From assembly GCA_963596005.1 (NCBI GenBank), contig CAVBJF010000001.1, positions 269,170 to 333,169 of the forward strand: a stretch of 64,000 nucleotides of DNA. Direction: 5' to 3'. Positions within the stretch are counted from its first letter, which is position 1. Each line of letters opens with the position of its first letter. Under the pieces are notes generated by a model, which had not been told where the DNA came from, did not search any database, and saw nothing but the letters and a program-made list of their open reading frames with translations. The position numbers and the translations under genes are program-made. This stretch comes from Gallibacter pasteurianus_A (GTDB taxonomy: Bacteria > Bacillota > Clostridia > Peptostreptococcales > Anaerovoracaceae). Positions 59,519-64,000 of the stretch are shown here, piece by piece.

Positions 59519-60921
59519 AGCTTGCGGTAACAGATATATCAAGGAGCGGTCAGGCGATAGGCAGATCAGGCGGTATAGCGATTTTCACGGATAGAGGAGT
59601 GATAGGCGATACTCTTTTTGTGGAGATAACAAAGGTAAAAAAGAATATGTGCTTTGCAAGGACTGTTGAGGTGTTAGAGGCTTCGAAGGCGCGTATAGAA
59701 AGCATTTGCAGGTATGCAGGTGAGTGCGGAGGATGCCAGCTTGCGGAAACAAGCTATGATGTACAGCTGTCGTTAAAGGAAAAGCATGTTGAGGATGCAC
59801 TTACAAGGATAGCAAAGATAGAAAATCCGCCACTTAAACCCATAGAGAGGATGGAAGACGGCACGCAGCTGCATTACAGAAACAAGGCGAGCATGCCTAT
59901 AAGTACCGGTGGCAATATCAAGCGAAAAGGCGGACTTATCGAAAATTTGGGAAAGGCGCGAGTCGGATTCTATAAAGCAAGGACTCATGAGGTCATCGAT
60001 TGCGAGGAATGCAAGCTGCAGACACCGACTGTCATGGCAGCGGTGCGTGCCACAAAGCGTTTTATGGACGAGGATAACATAACGGCATGGGATGAAAAAT
60101 GGGAACAGGGCCTTATGAAGCAAATGGTTGTCAGGACTGCATTTGCGACAAACGAGGTTATGATCACATATGAAATAAATGGGCGAGGGATTCCGAATTG
60201 CGAGAAGCTTATAGGTATGCTCGACGATGAGATTTACGAGGCGGGGTATTATCTTGAAAGTGTAAATTTAAAGCAAAAAAGCGGTGAGGTGGTATGCGTA
60301 GCAGGAGTAAAGGTTATAAAGGATAAGATAGGCGCACTCAATTTTGAAATATCACCCGAGAGCTTTTATCAGGTAAATCCGCAGATGACAAAAAGACTTT
60401 ATGATACTGTCAAGGATTTTGCGCAGCTTACAGGTAAGGAATATGTACTTGATCTTTATTGCGGCGTCGGCTCGATTGGGCTTTATTGCGCCGACAGTGC
60501 AAAGTATGTGATAGGTGTTGAGGTTGTAAAGCAGGCGGTAATCGATGCTAACAGAAATGCCGCGATAAACGGGATAGTAAATGCGCAATTTCTCTGTGGT
60601 AAAGCTGAAGATGAGCTTATGGGAATTTTGGAAATACCGGACCACGAGGGATTAGCCGAGATAAAAGGGTTTGTAAAAAAGGCAGATGTTGTGATACTTG
60701 ACCCGCCGAGAGCAGGCTGCGACATCAAGCTCATAGATGCAGTCGCAACGCTAAAGCCGCAGAGGGTAGTTTATGTCAGCTGCGACCCTGCAAGTCTTGC
60801 GCGCGACATCAAGCTCTTTTGCGAAAAGGGGTACAAGCTCGAAAAGGCAAAGCCGTTTGATATGTTCGCCTGGACCGGGCATGTGGAGACGGTAGTATTG
60901 ATGTCTAAGGTACAGAATTAA
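59494..60921 (+). CDS. rlmD: 23S rRNA (uracil-C5)-methyltransferase, RlmD/RlmCD type
   Basis: TrmA-family methyltransferase of 475 residues: TRAM domain (about 1-60), Fe-S binding cysteines CRYAGECGGCQ, central domain, SAM-binding YCGVGSIGL, DPPRAGCD and the catalytic Cys in VSCDPASL. It methylates uridine in 23S rRNA (U1939 and/or U747). The C-terminal HVETVVLMSKV is conserved. The gene starts inside whiA and ends at the edge of an accessory segment; rum-type genes are known integration sites of ICEs in streptococci. Confidence 0.92.
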   Translation: MFKRGERVELAVTDISRSGQAIGRSGGIAIFTDRGVIGDTLFVEITKVKKNMCFARTVEVLEASKARIESICRYAGECGGCQLAETSYDVQLSLKEKHVEDALTRIAKIENPPLKPIERMEDGTQLHYRNKASMPISTGGNIKRKGGLIENLGKARVGFYKARTHEVIDCEECKLQTPTVMAAVRATKRFMDEDNITAWDEKWEQGLMKQMVVRTAFATNEVMITYEINGRGIPNCEKLIGMLDDEIYEAGYYLESVNLKQKSGEVVCVAGVKVIKDKIGALNFEISPESFYQVNPQMTKRLYDTVKDFAQLTGKEYVLDLYCGVGSIGLYCADSAKYVIGVEVVKQAVIDANRNAAINGIVNAQFLCGKAEDELMGILEIPDHEGLAEIKGFVKKADVVILDPPRAGCDIKLIDAVATLKPQRVVYVSCDPASLARDIKLFCEKGYKLEKAKPFDMFAWTGHVETVVLMSKVQN

Positions 60922-60975
60922 ATAACGAGAAAAGGCTTGAAAGCAAGGCATTCAAGAAGGAATAGACATAAATAA
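60922..60975. other. Junction between core genome and accessory segment
   Basis: These 54 bp lie between the rlmD-type stop and an open frame that lacks its 5' part. They contain no promoter, start codon with ribosome binding site, or clear direct repeat. The position is taken as the left border of a horizontally acquired or deleted segment. Confidence 0.5.
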
Positions 60976-61719
60976 CTATTAAAGGATGGGCAGTTTTCTA
61001 CAGAACGTGAGGAACTAACTGGTGAGATTGCAGAGTTAAAAGACCAAATACAGCAGATTAAAGATGCTATTAGCAACCTTGGTTTTGTGGGAAATCTTTC
61101 ACGAGAATTTTTAGACAGACACGCAGAAATCAAAAGTCATATAGATGCTTTAAAAACACAGAATGCAGCATATCTTACACAACAAGAATTACAGGATGCA
61201 AAGAAGAGAGCAGACGAAGTCCTTAAGAAGGCAATTAAAGACATACTTGCTGAATTGGAACGAGAGATAGATGAAAAAATGAAGGAGTTTAATGACTCAC
61301 TGTATTACCCGGAGAAGAGAAAAGCGCCGTGGGTTCATTTCAACGAGTATAACAGCTATTCATTTGAAACACCCGATGATACGGGAACCGGTTCCAATTA
61401 TAAAGGACTGGTTATTTATGATTTGGCAATTCTATATCTGACGGCATTGCCTGCTATCGCACACGATTCTTTAATTCTGAAGAACATCAGCGATGGTGCA
61501 ATAGATGGCATTATGAAAATATACGCCAAGAGCAAAAAGCAGATATTTATTGCCTTTGATAAGCAAGATGCGTATAAGGATGACACGAAAAAGATACTCA
61601 CCGATAATATGATACTGAAATTATCAGATAATAATTGTGAACTTTATGGCGAGTCTTGGAATAAAGAGGTATCGAGAAATGAAGATGAGTTACAAGAAAC
61701 TTTGGAAACTGCTGATTGA
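60976..61719 (+). pseudogene. DUF2326 (ABC-3C type ATPase) gene, 5'-truncated
   Basis: An open frame from just after a TAA at 60973 to the stop at 61719 encodes 247 residues without an in-frame ATG near its start; the first usable codon is GTG 61087. It holds a coiled-coil part (REELTGEIAELKDQIQQIKDA) and the C-terminal half of a DUF2326 protein: YYPEKRKAPWVHFNEYNSYSFE, then TGTGSNYKGLVIYDLAILYL and HDSLILKNISDGAIDG, the signature/Walker B/D-loop side of an SMC-like ABC ATPase. The N-terminal part with Walker A is absent. Such ATPases belong to ABC-three-component defence systems, as far as I recall. Likely non-functional. Confidence 0.75.
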
Positions 61720-61897
61720 TAAAGACATGAAAAAGACGGATTTGCGTAAAAAGGCAGGAATTAGTTCATCATCGCTTGCAAAAATCGGAAAAAATGAGAA
61801 TGTAACGACCGATGTGTTGTTGAGAATATGTGAAGCATTGGAATGCAATTTGGATGATATTGCTGAAAGTGTGCCAGACGATGATGTAGAAGAATAA
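61679..61897 (+). CDS. XRE-family helix-turn-helix regulator
   Basis: A 72-residue Cro/CI-like DNA-binding protein. The helix-turn-helix spans about residues 15-60 (MKKTDLRKKAGISSSSLAKI and the next helix NVTTDVLLRICEALEC). AGAGG lies 9 nt before ATG 61679; ATG 61685 two codons later is an alternative. It overlaps the end of the DUF2326 remnant by 41 bases and precedes hsdM by 36 bp, so it may control the restriction-modification genes. Confidence 0.85.
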   Translation: MKMSYKKLWKLLIDKDMKKTDLRKKAGISSSSLAKIGKNENVTTDVLLRICEALECNLDDIAESVPDDDVEE

Positions 61898-61933
61898 TAT
61901 TTTTATCAGCAATGATAGATGGAGGGCAAATAA

Positions 61934-63442
61934 ATGGCAGATAAGACAAACGCCAATATCGGCTTTGAAAAACAATTGTGGGATGCAGCCTGCGTCCTGT
62001 GGGGACACATCCCGGCAGCAGAATACAGAAAGGTTATTATTGGTCTGATTTTCCTTCGCTACATCTCTGCAGCATTTGATAAGCAGTATCAGAAGTTGGT
62101 AGAGGAAGGCGATGGATTCGAAGATGACCGCGACGCATATGAGATGGATAATGTGTTCTTTGTGCCGGAAGAGGCACGGTGGAGCAATATTGCATCCAAG
62201 GCGCATACTCCTGAAATCGGCACGGCTATCGACAACGCTATGCGAGCTATCGAAGCCGAAAATAAGAAGCTGAAGAATGTACTGCCGAAGAATTACGCAA
62301 GCCCTGATTTGGACAAGCGTGTCCTGGGTGATGTGGTTGACATCTTCACCAACAATATCGACATGAGCGATACGATGGCAAGTGAAGATCTGCTCGGCCG
62401 TACTTACGAATACTGCATTGCGCAGTTTGCAGAAAAGGAAGGCGTCGGCGGCGGTGAATTCTATACACCGTCCAGCGTAGTAAAAACGCTGGTATCCATT
62501 CTGCGTCCCTTCGATAACTGCCGAGTATACGATTGCTGCTGTGGCAGTGGCGGTATGTTTGTGCAGAGTGAAAAATTTATCGAGGCGCACGGACACAAGC
62601 GTGGTTCGATTTCTGTATATGGTCAGGAGGCAAACCCGGATACATGGAAGATGGCAAAGATGAACATGGCTATCAGAGGTATTGATGCAGACTTGGGACC
62701 GTATAATGCAGATACCTTTACCAATGACCTGCATCCGACCTTAAAGGCAGATTTTATCCTTGCCAATCCTCCATTCAATTATCATCCGTGGAATCAGGAG
62801 AAACTGCTGGATGACAAGCGTTGGAAGTACGGCACACCGCCTGCGGGTAATGCCAACTATGCCTGGATTCAGCACATGATTCATCACCTTGCACCAAACG
62901 GAAAAATCGGCCTAGTGCTGGCAAACGGTGCGCTGTCTACACAGAGCAGCGGTGAAGGAAACATCCGAAAGAATATCATTGAGGATGACCTGATCGAGGG
63001 TATCATCGCTATGCCGACACAGCTTTTCTATAGCGTTACGATTCCGGTTACGTTGTGGTTTATCACAAAAGGCAAAAAGCAGTCCGGCAAGACACTGTTT
63101 ATCGATGCCCGCAAGATGGGGCACATGGTTGACCGTAAGCACCGTGACTTCACCGATGAGGACATTCAGAAACTTGCTGATACCTTTGAAGCATTCCAGA
63201 ACGGTACATTGGAAGATGTGCAGGGCTTCTGCAAGGTGGCAACCTTAGAAGATATTGCAAAGCAGGACTATATTCTTACGCCCGGTCGCTATGTTGGCAT
63301 TGAGGAGCAAGAGGATGACGGAGAGCCATTCGAGGAGAAGATGGCACGTCTGACATCGGAACTGTCGGATATGTTCGCAAAGTCCCATGAGCTGGAGGAC
63401 GAGATTAGAAGAAAACTGGGGGCGATTGGGTATGAGATCTGA
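61934..63442 (+). CDS. hsdM: Type I restriction-modification methyltransferase HsdM
   Basis: N6-adenine methyltransferase subunit (502 residues). It starts with the HsdM_N helical domain (FEKQLWDAACVLWGHIPAAEY), then GGEFYTPSSVV, SAM motif I (VYDCCCGSGGMFV) and the catalytic motif NPPFNYHPW. RBS GGAGGG. Base composition and codon choice are visibly more GC-rich than in the genes to the left, in keeping with transfer. The start of hsdS overlaps its end by 11 bases; hsdR must lie beyond the window if the system is complete. Confidence 0.95.
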   Translation: MADKTNANIGFEKQLWDAACVLWGHIPAAEYRKVIIGLIFLRYISAAFDKQYQKLVEEGDGFEDDRDAYEMDNVFFVPEEARWSNIASKAHTPEIGTAIDNAMRAIEAENKKLKNVLPKNYASPDLDKRVLGDVVDIFTNNIDMSDTMASEDLLGRTYEYCIAQFAEKEGVGGGEFYTPSSVVKTLVSILRPFDNCRVYDCCCGSGGMFVQSEKFIEAHGHKRGSISVYGQEANPDTWKMAKMNMAIRGIDADLGPYNADTFTNDLHPTLKADFILANPPFNYHPWNQEKLLDDKRWKYGTPPAGNANYAWIQHMIHHLAPNGKIGLVLANGALSTQSSGEGNIRKNIIEDDLIEGIIAMPTQLFYSVTIPVTLWFITKGKKQSGKTLFIDARKMGHMVDRKHRDFTDEDIQKLADTFEAFQNGTLEDVQGFCKVATLEDIAKQDYILTPGRYVGIEEQEDDGEPFEEKMARLTSELSDMFAKSHELEDEIRRKLGAIGYEI

Positions 63443-64000
63443 GTGGAAAATAAAGAAATTATCAGAAATCACAGATTTCAATCCGCGTGAATCCTTACCC
63501 AAAGGAACTATTGCTAAAAAGGTTGGAATGGATAAATTACAGCCGTTTTGTAGAGATATTCCAGCATATGAAATGGAAGCTTTTACAGGCGGTACTAAGT
63601 TTCGTAATGGCGATACCATTATGGCAAGAATTACTCCGTGTTTGGAAAATGGGAAAACTGCTAAAGTAGATATTCTTGATGACAATGAGATTGGCTTTGG
63701 CTCTACGGAATATATAGTGTTCAGGGCAAAAAAAGGTATAGATGAGGACTTCTTGTACTATTTGGTTTGTAGCTCAATGGTAAGGGATCCTGCTATTAAG
63801 TCAATGGTGGGATCATCTGGGCGCCAAAGAGTGCAGACAGATGTTGTTCAGAATCTTGATATAGCTGTTCCAACTTATGAAGAACAGTGCTTGATAGGCG
63901 GAATACTAAGGAATCTTGATGACAAGATAAAAATCAATAACAAGATAAACAAGAATTTAGAGCAACAAGCGCAGGCGATATACCGTTCATGGTTTGTTAA
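63432..64000 (+). CDS. hsdS: Type I restriction-modification specificity subunit HsdS, 5' part
   Basis: The frame begins with ATG 63432 inside the last codons of hsdM and stays open to the window edge (189 codons). The first 130 residues form target recognition domain 1 (ITDFNPRESLPKG, FRNGDTIMARITPCLENGK, GSTEYIVFR, SGRQRVQ), followed by the central conserved helix (PTYEEQCLIGGILRNLDDKI ... NKNLEQQAQAIYRSWFV). HsdS reads the DNA target for HsdM and HsdR. The second recognition domain is outside the window. AT-rich, unlike hsdM, as is common for exchanged specificity genes. Confidence 0.92.
   Translation, partial: MRSEWKIKKLSEITDFNPRESLPKGTIAKKVGMDKLQPFCRDIPAYEMEAFTGGTKFRNGDTIMARITPCLENGKTAKVDILDDNEIGFGSTEYIVFRAKKGIDEDFLYYLVCSSMVRDPAIKSMVGSSGRQRVQTDVVQNLDIAVPTYEEQCLIGGILRNLDDKIKINNKINKNLEQQAQAIYRSWFV

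Noticed and set aside
61769..62734. Long minus-strand open frame (321 codons) opposite hsdM and the XRE gene
   Set aside because: Its translation has no domain pattern and is rich in Cys, His and Ile as expected from an antisense frame; hsdM on the plus strand has all its motifs.
1..64000. CRISPR arrays, tRNA or rRNA genes, insertion sequences
   Set aside because: No regularly spaced repeats, cloverleaf consensus blocks, rRNA segments or transposase genes with terminal repeats were seen.

Overview
The window reads as chromosomal DNA of an AT-rich, strictly anaerobic Gram-positive bacterium (Bacillota, class Clostridia). Support comes from the gene orders shared with clostridia (pyrH-frr-uppS-cdsA-dxr-rseP-ispG-polC, ylxM-ffh-rpsP-khpA, rapZ-whiA), a PolC-type replicase, a CIRCE-controlled groESL, strong AGGAGG-type ribosome binding sites, a wall teichoic acid type glycerophosphotransferase and a fermentative gene set. 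That set comprises single-chain pyruvate:ferredoxin oxidoreductase, a three-subunit [FeFe] hydrogenase of the electron-bifurcating type, a butyryl-CoA:acetate type CoA-transferase, a 2[4Fe-4S] ferredoxin and the NADH sensor Rex. A butyrate- and H2-forming amino-acid fermenter, perhaps of the Eubacteriales Family XIII/Anaerovoracaceae kind, fits, but the species is inference. No rRNA, tRNA, CRISPR array or insertion sequence was seen.

Layout. 1-2.9 kb: end of a teichoic-acid glycerophosphotransferase gene, then a YhgE/Pip membrane protein with a small membrane partner on the minus strand. 3-8.2 kb: prfA, a Sua5-type t6A gene, rpiB, upp and GTP-dependent PEP carboxykinase, closed by a terminator. 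8.3-11.5 kb: guaB-guaA. 11.5-15.8 kb: hydrogenase operon hydC-hydB-hydA. 15.9-20.1 kb: a LUD-domain protein (minus), asnS, a HAD hydrolase and sstT. 20.2-26.6 kb: pyruvate:ferredoxin oxidoreductase, CoA-transferase, brnQ. 26.7-36.5 kb: the pyrH to polC operon. 36.5-38.9 kb: ylxM-ffh-rpsP-khpA. 38.9-39.8 kb: ribU (minus) under an FMN riboswitch. 39.9-45.9 kb: an unrecognised gene, tsaB-rimI-tsaD, an ABC-F ATPase, acpP and rex. 45.9-49.2 kb: a short ferredoxin (minus), a P-loop/Asp23 fusion protein, an 8-oxoguanine glycosylase and a CNNM/CorC-type membrane protein. 49.2-51.2 kb: groES-groEL. 51.2-53.5 kb: a remnant gene and a surface adhesin with a striking promoter palindrome. 53.5-60.9 kb: a zinc-ribbon membrane protein (minus), a phosphoesterase, an AI-2E family protein, murB, a PHP phosphoesterase, rapZ, whiA and an RlmD-type methyltransferase. 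60.9-64 kb: an accessory segment with a truncated DUF2326 gene, an XRE regulator and a type I restriction-modification locus (hsdM, hsdS) that runs off the window.

How the parts work together. Pyruvate is oxidised by the ferredoxin oxidoreductase. Reduced ferredoxin and NADH are discharged by HydABC as H2, the CoA-transferase moves CoA between butyrate and acetate, and Rex presumably senses the resulting NADH/NAD+ ratio. Most other genes serve translation, envelope precursor synthesis, nucleotide supply and protein export.

The most unusual observations are: a PolC replicase that lacks the exonuclease domain normally inserted in its PHP domain; an IMP dehydrogenase whose active-site residues fall at the same numbers as in the protozoan Tritrichomonas foetus enzyme; a 12-bp perfect inverted repeat enclosing the -35 box of a consensus promoter before a thioester/isopeptide adhesin with no LPXTG motif; a ylxM-ffh promoter predicted to give a leaderless mRNA; a P-loop NTPase fused to an Asp23 domain; and a defence-gene island that begins exactly behind the rlmD-type gene.
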